Assembly: GCF_001590795.1 (NCBI RefSeq)
Contig: NZ_JXDL01000001.1
Coordinates: 4,101,346 to 4,152,346 of the forward strand
Direction: 5' to 3'
DNA: 51,001 nucleotides
Source: Bradyrhizobium sp. AT1
GTDB lineage: Bacteria; Pseudomonadota; Alphaproteobacteria; Rhizobiales; Xanthobacteraceae
The notes below the pieces were generated by a model. It had not been told where the DNA came from. It was given only the letters and a program-made list of their open reading frames with translations, and did not search any database. Shown here piece after piece: positions 18,279 through 26,107 of the stretch; the stretch's first letter is position 1; each line of letters starts with the position of its first letter. Position numbers and translations under genes: made by a program.

Positions 18279-18349
18279 CTTCCGGAATTTAGCCAATTAT
18301 CTCGCGAGGCGGCAAGACCGATACTCTCAGCGAGCGAGAGGAGACCGTA

Positions 18350-19525
18350 ATGTCTGAGATGCCCCGCACCGAGACCTTCCAGCAAGGCACTGAAATCACG
18401 CGAGATTACGCCAAAGCGGCTGTTCCGGCCCGGAACCGCACCCGGCGCGTGGCGCTAGTGCTCGCGCTGCTCGCGGGCACGGTAGCCATTGTCTATTACG
18501 GGCACGACTATTGGACCAACGGCCGCTACCTCGAGACAACCGACGATGCCTATGTGAAGGCCGACTCCACGATCATCGCGCCGAAGGTCTCCGGCTATAT
18601 CGCGAAGGTGCTGGTCGGCGACAACGAGAAGGTCAGAGCGGGCCAGCTCCTCGCAAAAATCGACGACCGCGACTTCAAGGCGGCGCTCGACCAGGCGAGA
18701 GCCGACGTCGCCGCCGCCGAAGCCTCGGTGCGCAACATCGATGCCCAGCTCGAACTGCAGCAGCCGATCATCGAGCAAGGCACGGCCGACGTCGCTGCCG
18801 CGGACGCCAATCTGAAATTCGCGCAGGAAGAGCGCGCACGCTCCGACGAGCTGATGAAGTCGGGCTCCGGCACGATCCAGCGCGCGCAGCAGACCGACGC
18901 GGCGCTGCGCGCCAGCAGCGCGCAATTGCAGCACGCGAAATTCGGCCTGCTGGCCGCGCAGCGCAAGATCGACGTGCTCACCACCCAGCGCGCCCAGGCC
19001 ACGGCCCAGCTCGAACGGACCCGCGCGGTAGCGCAGCAGGCGGCGCTGAACCTGTCCTATACCGAGATCACCGCACCGGTCGAAGGCACGGTCGGTGCCC
19101 GGAGCTTGCGGGTCGGCCAGTACGTGCAAGCCGGCACACAATTGATGGCAGTCGTGCCGCTCGATGCGGTTTATGTCGTTGCGAACTTCAAGGAAACCCA
19201 GCTCACGCATGTGCGGCCGGGACAGCCGGTCGAGCTGCAGGTCGACAGCTTCCGTAGCAAGACCCTGCGCGGCCATGTCGACAGTCTGTCGCCGGCGAGC
19301 GGGCTCGAATTCGCGCTGCTGCCGCCGGACAACGCCACCGGCAATTTCACCAAGATCGTGCAGCGCGTTCCCGTGAAGATCGTGCTCGACGACCGCAGCC
19401 TCACCGGGCTGCTGCGCCCCGGCATGTCCGCGGTGCCGACCGTCGACACCAAGCAGGCGGTGCTGGCCGAGCGCGAAACGGCCAAGCACTTTGCCGACAC
19501 CACCTCTCGCGCGAATGGCGGCTGA
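18350..19525 (+). CDS. EmrA-type membrane fusion protein (HlyD family)
   Basis: This 391-residue periplasmic adaptor has one N-terminal membrane anchor (about residues 33-52, VALVLALLAGTVAIVYYG), the biotinyl-lipoyl strand YLETTDDAYVKADSTIIAPKVSGYI with YIAKVLVGDNEKVRAGQLL, an alpha-helical hairpin of about 110 residues rich in Ala/Gln/Glu, and the return strand TEITAPVEGTVG followed by the beta-barrel. It would link the inner-membrane EmrB-type transporter to an outer-membrane channel (not encoded here). A strong GAGGAG precedes the ATG, and the next gene starts 4 bases after its stop, indicating an operon. Confidence 0.92.
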   Translation: MSEMPRTETFQQGTEITRDYAKAAVPARNRTRRVALVLALLAGTVAIVYYGHDYWTNGRYLETTDDAYVKADSTIIAPKVSGYIAKVLVGDNEKVRAGQLLAKIDDRDFKAALDQARADVAAAEASVRNIDAQLELQQPIIEQGTADVAAADANLKFAQEERARSDELMKSGSGTIQRAQQTDAALRASSAQLQHAKFGLLAAQRKIDVLTTQRAQATAQLERTRAVAQQAALNLSYTEITAPVEGTVGARSLRVGQYVQAGTQLMAVVPLDAVYVVANFKETQLTHVRPGQPVELQVDSFRSKTLRGHVDSLSPASGLEFALLPPDNATGNFTKIVQRVPVKIVLDDRSLTGLLRPGMSAVPTVDTKQAVLAERETAKHFADTTSRANGG

Positions 19526-19529
19526 ACCC

Positions 19530-21140
19530 ATGAGCACGCTGCAACCGACCGTCAACGCCGCCAGGGAGCTGTCTGCCTCCGCTGCACCCGCCGCACCGGC
19601 GGTGTCCGCAAAGACCTGGATCGCGGTCATCGGCGCCACGCTCGGCGCCTTCATGGCGGTGCTGAACATCCAGATCGTCAACGCTTCGCTCGCCGACATC
19701 CAGGGCGCGATCGGCGCCGGCATCGACGACGGCGGCTGGATCTCGACCTCCTATCTGGTCGCCGAGATCGTGGTGATCCCGCTCTCCGGCTGGCTGGCGC
19801 AGGTGTTCTCGATCCGCATCTATCTCCTCACCAACGCGATCCTGTTTCTGGTTCTTTCAGCGGCCTGCGCCCTCGCTCAGGATCTATCGCAGATGATCGT
19901 GCTGCGCGCCGTGCAAGGTTTTACCGGTGGCGTGCTGATCCCGATGGCGTTCACGCTGATCATCACGCTTCTACCGCGCACCAAGCAGCCGGTGGGCCTG
20001 GCATTGTTCGCACTGTCGGCGACGTTCGCGCCCGCGATCGGCCCGACCATCGGCGGCTATCTCACCGAGAATTTCGGCTGGGAGTACATCTTCTACGTCA
20101 ACCTCGTTCCCGGCGCGATCATGGTTGGCATGCTCTGGTACGCGCTCGACGCCAAGCCGATGAAGCTGTCGCTCCTGCGCGAGGGCGACTGGGCCGGCAT
20201 CGTCACCATGGCGATCGGGCTGTCGGCGCTGCAGACCGTTCTGGAGGAAGGCAACAAGGACGACTGGTTCGGCTCGCCCTTCATCGTCAAACTCTCCGTG
20301 ATCGCGGCCATCGCACTGACCGCCTTCCTGATCATCGAGCTGACGGTGAGGAAGCCGCTGCTCAATCTGCGCCTGCTGGTCCGCCGCAATTTCGGCTTCG
20401 GCATGCTCGCGAACTTCCTGCTCGGCATCGCGCTGTACGGCTCCGTGTTCATCCTGCCGCAATATCTGGCACGCATCCAGGGCTACAATGCCGAGCAGAT
20501 CGGCATGGTGCTGGCCTGGACCGGATTGCCGCAACTGGTGCTGATCCCGCTGGTGCCGCGGCTGATGCAGAAACTCGATGCGCGGATCATCATCGGCGTC
20601 GGCTTCGTGCTGTTCGCGGCCTCGAACTTCATGAACATCTATATGACCAACGATTATGCAGCCGACCAGCTGCTGTGGCCCAACGTCGTCCGCGCGATCG
20701 GCCAGGCGCTGGTGATGGCGCCGCTGTCGGCGGTCGCAACCGCGGGCATAGAGCCGGAGAACGCGGGCTCAGCCTCCGGCCTGTTCAACATGATGCGCAA
20801 TCTCGGCGGCGCTGTCGGCATCGCAATGCTTCAGACGGTACTGACAAAGCGCGAGCAGTATCACTCCAACGTGATGATGCAGTCGGTCTCGGTGTTCGAG
20901 CAGGCTACCCGCACGCGGCTTGAGCAATTGACGCAGTATTTCGTCAATCACGGCATCCTCGACCGCGCAGACGCAGCGCGTCGTGCCTATGTCGCGATCG
21001 GCCATACCGTGCAGAAGCAGGCCTATATCTTCGCTTTCAGCGACACCTTTTACCTGCTCGGCATGGCCCTGATCGTGGCGTTGGTGGCCGTGTTCCTTTT
21101 GAAGAAGCCGGGCCAGACCTCGACCGGCGGCGCCCACTGA
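19530..21140 (+). CDS. EmrB/QacA (DHA2) family MFS multidrug exporter
   Basis: This 536-residue inner-membrane proton antiporter has about 14 predicted hydrophobic helices. Seen: the motif-C-like region ATFAPAIGPTIGGYLTENFG, WIAVIGATLGAFMAVLNIQIVNASL with the DHA2 start, DDGGWISTSYLVAEIVVIPL, and LRAVQGFTGGVLIPMAF. I start at the ATG giving MSTLQPT, 4 bases after the adaptor's stop; an in-frame ATG 15 bases upstream would overlap the adaptor gene. Together with the preceding gene it forms an EmrAB-type tripartite pump, presumably controlled by the divergent LysR protein. Confidence 0.93.
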   Translation: MSTLQPTVNAARELSASAAPAAPAVSAKTWIAVIGATLGAFMAVLNIQIVNASLADIQGAIGAGIDDGGWISTSYLVAEIVVIPLSGWLAQVFSIRIYLLTNAILFLVLSAACALAQDLSQMIVLRAVQGFTGGVLIPMAFTLIITLLPRTKQPVGLALFALSATFAPAIGPTIGGYLTENFGWEYIFYVNLVPGAIMVGMLWYALDAKPMKLSLLREGDWAGIVTMAIGLSALQTVLEEGNKDDWFGSPFIVKLSVIAAIALTAFLIIELTVRKPLLNLRLLVRRNFGFGMLANFLLGIALYGSVFILPQYLARIQGYNAEQIGMVLAWTGLPQLVLIPLVPRLMQKLDARIIIGVGFVLFAASNFMNIYMTNDYAADQLLWPNVVRAIGQALVMAPLSAVATAGIEPENAGSASGLFNMMRNLGGAVGIAMLQTVLTKREQYHSNVMMQSVSVFEQATRTRLEQLTQYFVNHGILDRADAARRAYVAIGHTVQKQAYIFAFSDTFYLLGMALIVALVAVFLLKKPGQTSTGGAH

Positions 21141-21170
21141 CATCAACCGTAGGAAGCAAGGAGAACGACC

Positions 21171-21632
21171 ATGAAGCCCCGCATGAATTTCTACCAGGCC
21201 GCCCCTGATACGATGAAGGCATTGATGGCGCTGGAGGAGCAGATCCAGTCGACAGGGCTCGAGAAATCGCTGATCGAGCTGGTCAAGATCCGGGCCTCGC
21301 AGATCAACGGCTGCGCTTTCTGCATCAACATGCACACCGAAGACGCGCGCAAACGCGGCGAGACCGAGCAGCGCATCTATCTGCTGAACGCCTGGCGCGA
21401 ATCCCCGCTCTATTCCGACCGCGAGCGCGCCGCGCTGGCCTGGACGGAATCGGTGACGTTGATTTCGCAGACGCACGCGCCCGACGATGTCTATGAGCAG
21501 GTTCGCGCGCAGTTCTCCGATGCGGAGACGGTGAACCTGACCATGCTGATCGGCGCCATCAACGCCTGGAACAGGATCGCGATCGCGTTCCGCGCGGTGC
21601 ATCCGGTGAAGGTGAAGGCGTCGGTGGCGTGA
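21171..21632 (+). CDS. Carboxymuconolactone decarboxylase / AhpD-like protein
   Basis: This 153-residue protein of the CMD family carries the AhpD-type redox motif: CAFCINMHTEDARKRGE with CxxCxxxH, preceded by ELVKIRASQINGC. Such proteins act as alkylhydroperoxidase-like thiol reductases or have unknown roles. AAGGAG sits at ideal spacing before the ATG. It begins 30 bases after the efflux gene and is probably the third gene of that operon, which suggests a shared role in handling oxidised or electrophilic compounds. Confidence 0.9.
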   Translation: MKPRMNFYQAAPDTMKALMALEEQIQSTGLEKSLIELVKIRASQINGCAFCINMHTEDARKRGETEQRIYLLNAWRESPLYSDRERAALAWTESVTLISQTHAPDDVYEQVRAQFSDAETVNLTMLIGAINAWNRIAIAFRAVHPVKVKASVA

Positions 21633-21655
21633 GGCGCGACATTGACGCAAATACG

Positions 21656-21747
21656 GATTTGTCATGCGCGGGCTCGACCCGCGCATCCGTCCAAAAGAAC
21701 CTCTGACTCTCGATGGATTGCCGGGTCAGGCCCGGCAATGACAAATC
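21656..21747. repeat. Composite inverted-repeat element between convergent genes
   Basis: The ends GATTTGTCAT (21656-21665) and ATGACAAATC (21738-21747) are perfect inverted repeats. Inside are two further hairpins: TGCGCGGG/CCCGCGCA (21665-21672/21678-21685) and TTGCCGGG/CCCGGCAA (21718-21725/21731-21738). The whole would fold into a three-stem cruciform-like structure. Its right end reaches into the stop codon of the aminotransferase gene (TGA at 21748-21746). Confidence 0.65.
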
Positions 21748-22606
21748 AGACCGCCGTCGCCTTGGCGAACTCCACGTAGATCTCGCGCAGGCGCGTTGCC
21801 ATCGGGCCGGGCTTGCCGTCGCCGACCTTCTTGCCGTCGATGGCGACCACAGGCTGGACGAACAGCGAGGCCGAGGTCGCAAAGGCCTCCTTGGCGGCCA
21901 GCGCCTCGGCGACCGTGAAGGAGCGCTCCTCGACGCGGAGTTGGCGCTCTTCGGCGAGCGCCACCACGGCCTTGCGGGTGCAACCCGGCAGGATCGCGTT
22001 GGAGTTCTTGCGGGTGACGATGACGTCGTCCTTGGTAAGGATGAACGCCGAGGACGAGCCGCCCTCGGTGACGTATCCGTCCTCCAGCATCCAGGCCTCG
22101 CCCGCGCCGGCTTCGGCCGCCGCCTGCTTTGCCAAGACCTGCGCCAGCAGGGCCACGCTCTTGATGTCGCGGCGCTCCCAGCGGATGTCGGGCACCGTGA
22201 TGACATTGATGCCGGTCTTCGCCGAGGCAGCGTTGATGATGTCCTTTTCAGAGGTGAACATCACCAGGCTCGACTTGACGTCGCTCTTCGGGAAGGCGAA
22301 GTCGCGGCCCTTGTCGGCGCCGCGCGTCACCTGGAGATAGACGAGACCGTTCACGACGTTGTTGCGCGCGATCAGCTCCTTCTGCAGCTCGGTGATGCGA
22401 TCGAGCGTCTCCGGCAGCTTTAGCTTGATCTCGCCGACCGAGCGCTCCAGCCGCGCCAGATGCGAGGCGTTGTCGACCAGCTTGCCGTCCAGCACGGCCG
22501 AGACCTCATAGATGCCGTCGGCGAACAGGAAGCCGCGATCGAGGACCGAGATTTTGGCGTCCGAGAGCGGGACGAATGAGCCGTTGACGTAGGCGATCGG
22601 GTCCAA
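21746..22606 (-). CDS. Class IV aminotransferase, D-amino-acid transaminase-like
   Basis: This 286-residue PLP enzyme of fold type IV would transfer amino groups between D-amino acids and 2-oxo acids. Seen: AYVNGSFVPLSDAKISVLDRGFLFADGIYE (first 35 residues), the PLP lysine Lys149 in ERRDIKSVALL, and Glu181 in YVTEGGSSSAFIL. I use a TTG start because AGGAG lies 7 bases upstream and the protein then begins exactly at the family's first strand; the open frame extends 26 codons further upstream without family similarity. It lies downstream of the gltIJKL genes on the same strand, separated by a repeat element. Distinction from branched-chain aminotransferase rests on length and the RRDIKS block. 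Confidence 0.85.
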   Translation of the reverse strand: MDPIAYVNGSFVPLSDAKISVLDRGFLFADGIYEVSAVLDGKLVDNASHLARLERSVGEIKLKLPETLDRITELQKELIARNNVVNGLVYLQVTRGADKGRDFAFPKSDVKSSLVMFTSEKDIINAASAKTGINVITVPDIRWERRDIKSVALLAQVLAKQAAAEAGAGEAWMLEDGYVTEGGSSSAFILTKDDVIVTRKNSNAILPGCTRKAVVALAEERQLRVEERSFTVAEALAAKEAFATSASLFVQPVVAIDGKKVGDGKPGPMATRLREIYVEFAKATAV

Positions 22607-22679
22607 GGCAGGTCTCCTGGGGGAAGGGGATTTGGCTCCCGGTATAGGAGATTTGGCGGGCGCGATAAACCCTCGATCG

Positions 22680-22786
22680 GTCATTCCGGGGCATTCGCGA
22701 AGCGAATGAGCCCGGAATCCATTTCGCCCCTTGGATTGCCGCCCGATGGATTCCGGGCCTGCGCCTTCGGCGCATCCCGGAATGAC
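22680..22786. repeat. Nested inverted-repeat element (GTCATTCCGGG termini)
   Basis: Outer arms GTCATTCCGGG (22680-22690) and CCCGGAATGAC (22776-22786) enclose inner arms CCCGGAATCCAT (22711-22722) and ATGGATTCCGGG (22746-22757), with small hairpins CATTCGC/GCGAATG and GCGCC/GGCGC between them. The same nested layout recurs at 31776-31901 and, with related arms, at 31084-31220, so it is a dispersed element family rather than a chance structure. Confidence 0.7.
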
Positions 22787-22794
22787 GGCGGTGC

Positions 22795-23526
22795 TTAGTG
22801 CGACAGAATCTTCGACAAGAACTTCTGCGCGCGGTCGCTGCGCGGCTTGCCGAAGAAATCGTCCTTCTGGGCGTCCTCGACGATCTCGCCGCGATCCATG
22901 AAGATGACCCGGTTGGCGACCTTGCGGGCGAAGCCCATCTCGTGGGTGACGACCATCATGGTCATGCCTTCGCGGGCAAGATCGACCATGACGTCGAGCA
23001 CCTCGCTGACCATTTCCGGATCGAGCGCCGAGGTCGGCTCGTCGAACAGCATCACGATCGGATCCATCGCGAGCGCGCGTGCGATGGCGACGCGCTGCTG
23101 CTGGCCGCCGGACAGCTGCGCGGGAAATTTCTGCGCCTGCTCCTTGAGGCCGACACGCTCCAGCAGCTGCATGCCCTTGGTCTGCGCCTTGTCGTGCGGG
23201 CGGCCCAGCACCTTCTCCTGCGCAAGACAGAGGTTGTCGATGATCTTGAGGTGCGGAAACAGCTCGAAGTGCTGGAACACCATCCCAACGCGCGAGCGCA
23301 GCTTGGGCAGATTGGTCTTGGGATCGTGCACCTTGGTGCCGTCGACGGTGATCTCACCGCTCTGGAACGGCTCCAGCGCATTGACGCATTTGATCAACGT
23401 CGACTTGCCAGAGCCCGAGGGACCGCAAACCACCACGACCTCGCCCTTGGTCACGCTGGTGGTGCAATCGGTCAACACCTGGAAACTCGGCGTGTACCAT
23501 TTGTTGACGTGGCTGATTTCGATCAT
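22795..23526 (-). CDS. gltL: Glutamate/aspartate ABC transporter ATP-binding protein
   Basis: This 243-residue ABC ATPase of polar-amino-acid importers has Walker A GPSGSGKS (35-42), the Q-loop in VFQHFELFPHL, the ABC signature LSGGQ (138-142), Walker B VMLFDEP with Glu163, and the switch His in VVTHEMGFA. It energises uptake through the two preceding permeases. It is the last gene of gltI-gltJ-gltK-gltL in transcription order, 12 bases after gltK. The symbol rests on operon order and on similarity of the partner proteins to E. coli GltI/J/K. Confidence 0.88.
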   Translation of the reverse strand: MIEISHVNKWYTPSFQVLTDCTTSVTKGEVVVVCGPSGSGKSTLIKCVNALEPFQSGEITVDGTKVHDPKTNLPKLRSRVGMVFQHFELFPHLKIIDNLCLAQEKVLGRPHDKAQTKGMQLLERVGLKEQAQKFPAQLSGGQQQRVAIARALAMDPIVMLFDEPTSALDPEMVSEVLDVMVDLAREGMTMMVVTHEMGFARKVANRVIFMDRGEIVEDAQKDDFFGKPRSDRAQKFLSKILSH

Positions 23527-23538
23527 GAGCTTCTAGCC

Positions 23539-24231
23539 CTAGCGAATGATGGCGATGCGCGCCTGCAGGCGGCGGACGCCGAAGGACGCGATACAGGAAA
23601 TGGTGAAGTAGACGACCGCTGCGAACAGGTACATTTCGACGAGGCGCCCGTCGCGCTGCGCGACCTTGCTTGCCGCTCCCAGGAAGTCCGTGATCGACAG
23701 GACGTAGACCAGCGAGGTGTCCTGGAACAGCACGATGGTCTGCGTGATCAGAACCGGCAGCATGTTGCGGAAGGCCTGCGGCAGCACGATGTAGCGGATG
23801 GTCTGGGCGTAGGTCAGTCCCAGTGCGTTGGCCGCGGCCGGCTGTCCGCGCGAGATCGACTGGATGCCGGCGCGCATGATTTCGGAGAAATACGCCGCCT
23901 CGAACATGATGAAGGTGATGAGCGAGGATGCGAACGCGCCGACGCTGATGGGGCGCGCGGCGCCGGTCACCCACTGCCCGATATAGGGCACCAGGAAGTA
24001 GAACCAGAAGATGACGAGCACCAGCGGCAGCGAGCGCATGAAATCGACATAGAGGCCGGCGATGCGCCCGAGAGTCTTGTAGCCGGACAACCGCATCAGG
24101 GCGAGCGTCGTGCCGAAGATGAGGCCGCCGAGGGCCGCGAGGCCCGTCAGCGTCAGTGTGAACGTCATGCCCTCGAAGAACAGGTAAGGCAGCGCGCGGC
24201 GGATGACGTCGAAATCGAGATTGGCGAACAT
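23539..24231 (-). CDS. gltK: Glutamate/aspartate ABC transporter permease
   Basis: This 230-residue inner-membrane permease of the HisMQ family has about five helices and the EAA loop (FEAAYFSEIMRAGIQSISRGQPAAANALGLT), the site that docks the ATPase. The stretch LPQAFRNMLPVLITQTIVLFQDTSLVYVLSITDF matches E. coli GltK closely by eye. Its start lies 3 bases after the gltJ stop, with GGGGAAAT as Shine-Dalgarno, so the two are translated together. Confidence 0.88.
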   Translation of the reverse strand: MFANLDFDVIRRALPYLFFEGMTFTLTLTGLAALGGLIFGTTLALMRLSGYKTLGRIAGLYVDFMRSLPLVLVIFWFYFLVPYIGQWVTGAARPISVGAFASSLITFIMFEAAYFSEIMRAGIQSISRGQPAAANALGLTYAQTIRYIVLPQAFRNMLPVLITQTIVLFQDTSLVYVLSITDFLGAASKVAQRDGRLVEMYLFAAVVYFTISCIASFGVRRLQARIAIIR

Positions 24232-24234
24232 CGC

Positions 24235-24966
24235 TTATTTCCCCGTGATGTAGCCGGGGATCGCGACCCAGCGCTCGAGGAAGCGCATCGCGGTCACGAC
24301 GACGGCGTTGACGAGGAGATAGAGGATGGTCGCGGCGGTGAAGGCCTCGAACACCTGGAACGAGAATTCCTGCATCGAGCGCGCCTGTCCGGTCAGCTCG
24401 AGCAGGCCGATCGTGATCGCGACGGCGGTGTTCTTGATGGTGTTGAGGAACTCGGACGTCAGCGGCGGCAGGATGATGCGGAACGCCATCGGCAGCAACA
24501 CGTAGCGATAGCCCTGCGCGGTGGTCAGGCCCAGCGCCGTTGCCGCCATCTTCTGTCCGCGCGGCAATGACGAGATGCCGGCCTGCAATTGCACGGCCAC
24601 GCGCGCCGACATGAAGAAGCCTATGCCGATCGCCGCCGTCCAGAACGGCGCGTTCGGGAGCTGTTTCAGCCAGGTGCCGGCGGCCTTTGGCAACAGTTCC
24701 GGCAGCACGAAGTACCACAGGAAGAGCTGCACGAGCAGCGGCATGTTGCGGAAGAATTCGACATAGGCAAAGCCGAACCAGTTCGCTCCCTTCGATGGCA
24801 ACGTACGCATCACGCCAACGAGCGAGCCGGTGATCAGCGCGATGACCCATGCCAGCGCCGCGGTCTGCAGGGTCAGCGCCAGGCCCGACAACAGCATGTC
24901 GAGATAGGTGCCGGTCCCCATCGGGTTCGGCTGGAAAAAGATTCCCCAGTTCCAGTTATAGTTCAC
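24235..24966 (-). CDS. gltJ: Glutamate/aspartate ABC transporter permease
   Basis: This 243-residue HisMQ-type permease begins with NYNWNWGIFFQPNP, like E. coli GltJ, and contains EFFRNMPLLVQLFLWYFVLPELL and the EAA-loop region LPRGQKMAATALGLTTAQGYRYVLLP. The start codon is GTG, behind GGGGGA. It is the upstream partner of gltK. The 130-base gap to gltI holds a 12-bp hairpin, so the permease genes are probably expressed at a lower level than the binding protein. Confidence 0.88.
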   Translation of the reverse strand: MNYNWNWGIFFQPNPMGTGTYLDMLLSGLALTLQTAALAWVIALITGSLVGVMRTLPSKGANWFGFAYVEFFRNMPLLVQLFLWYFVLPELLPKAAGTWLKQLPNAPFWTAAIGIGFFMSARVAVQLQAGISSLPRGQKMAATALGLTTAQGYRYVLLPMAFRIILPPLTSEFLNTIKNTAVAITIGLLELTGQARSMQEFSFQVFEAFTAATILYLLVNAVVVTAMRFLERWVAIPGYITGK

Positions 24967-25030
24967 GTGTCCCCCGCGCGAACGCGCCAGTCATGGATGA
25001 CCTTAGAGTAAGGTCTTGGCGCCTATGCAA

Positions 25031-25067
25031 ATGTCCGGCCACCCTGATGTCAAGAGTGGCCGGACAT
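25031..25067 (-). other. Intercistronic stem-loop between gltI and gltJ
   Basis: ATGTCCGGCCAC (25031-25042) and GTGGCCGGACAT (25056-25067) form a perfect 12-bp stem with a 13-base loop in the only long gap of the glt operon. There is no U-tract on the minus strand, so partial termination or 3'-end protection of the gltI mRNA is more likely than full termination. Such structures commonly uncouple binding-protein and permease levels in ABC operons. Confidence 0.6.
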
Positions 25068-25096
25068 GATCCCGATCGAAAGATCGAGGTTTTATC

Positions 25097-26008
25097 TTAC
25101 TTGTAGTCGTCCGGGTTCGGCGAATCCGTCGGCTTGGCGAACTCGTTCTTCAGCTCGGCCGAGATCGGCGTGTTCAGGTTCAGGCCCTTCGGCGGGATCT
25201 TCTGCGTGAACCATTTGTCGTAGATCTTCTGGGCTTCGCCGGAGGTGTAGAGCGCCGCGGTCGCCGCATCGACCGCCTTCTTGAAGGCCGCGTCATCCTT
25301 GCGCAGCATGATGCCGTAGGGCTCCGGCTTGGAGAATGCGTCCTTGGAGATCTCATAATCGCCCGGCGACTTCGAGCCGGCGACGAGGCTCGCGAGCAGG
25401 ATGTCGTCCATGACGAAGGCGACCGCGCGGTCGGTCTCGACCATCAGGAACGCTTCGGCGTGGTCCTTGGCCGGGATGATGTTGGCGCCGAGCTTCTTCT
25501 CGACGTTGGCCTCAGTGAGCTGCTTGATGTTGGTGGTGCCGGCGGTCGAGACCACCGTCTTGCCCTTGAGGTCGTCGATCGACTTCAGTCCGCTGGACTT
25601 CTTGAAGACGTAGCGGCTGGCGGTCAGATAGTGGGTGTTGGTGAAGGCGACCTGCTTCTGGCGCTCGGCGTTGTTGGTGGTCGAACCGCATTCGAGGTCG
25701 ATGGTGCCGTTGGCCATCAGCGGGATGCGGGTCGCCGAGGTCACCGGGTTGAGCTTGACCTCGAGCTTGTCGAGCTTGAGCTCCTTCTTCACGGCGTCGA
25801 CGATCTTGTAGCAGATGTCCATCGCGAACCCGACGGGCTTCTGATTGTCGTCGAGATAGGAGAATGGGATCGAAGAGTCGCGGAAGCCGAGCGTGATCGC
25901 GCCGGTGTCCTTGATGTTCTTCAGCGTGCCGGTCAGCTCCTGGGCCCCGGCCTGGCTGACGGCGAAGGTCGCGGCGAGCGCGAGCCCAATGCTACGGAAG
26001 TGTTTCAC
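25097..26008 (-). CDS. gltI: Glutamate/aspartate ABC transporter periplasmic binding protein
   Basis: This 303-residue periplasmic protein of the SBP_bac_3 family has a signal peptide (KHFRSIGLALAATFAVSQAGA) and GltI-specific stretches: RDSSIPFSYLDDNQKPVGF, DLECGSTTNNAERQKQVAF, AKDHAEAFLMVETDRAVAF and PPKGLNLNTPIS. I use the GTG start because AAAGGGGA lies at good spacing and the signal peptide begins there; the frame extends 15 codons upstream. It captures glutamate/aspartate or a related dicarboxylic amino acid for GltJKL. An M20 peptidase gene lies 99 bases upstream on the same strand. Confidence 0.9.
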   Translation of the reverse strand: MKHFRSIGLALAATFAVSQAGAQELTGTLKNIKDTGAITLGFRDSSIPFSYLDDNQKPVGFAMDICYKIVDAVKKELKLDKLEVKLNPVTSATRIPLMANGTIDLECGSTTNNAERQKQVAFTNTHYLTASRYVFKKSSGLKSIDDLKGKTVVSTAGTTNIKQLTEANVEKKLGANIIPAKDHAEAFLMVETDRAVAFVMDDILLASLVAGSKSPGDYEISKDAFSKPEPYGIMLRKDDAAFKKAVDAATAALYTSGEAQKIYDKWFTQKIPPKGLNLNTPISAELKNEFAKPTDSPNPDDYK

Positions 26009-26107
26009 TTTTTTGTCCCCTTTCAGGATGATGCGGGCGGGATGCAAGCACAAAACGGCTTGGATTAGAATGTGACTTTTGGCTGGATCGCGGCTCAGGT
26101 TAACGGC

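Noticed and set aside
22607..22684. Upstream ATG start for the aminotransferase
   Set aside because: The extra 26 residues (Pro/Ser/Lys-rich) match no family member, while the TTG start has a perfect ribosome site and family-length product.
25031..25067. Full intrinsic terminator for gltI
   Set aside because: The stem is strong, but no T-run follows on the minus strand, and the permease genes downstream need read-through.
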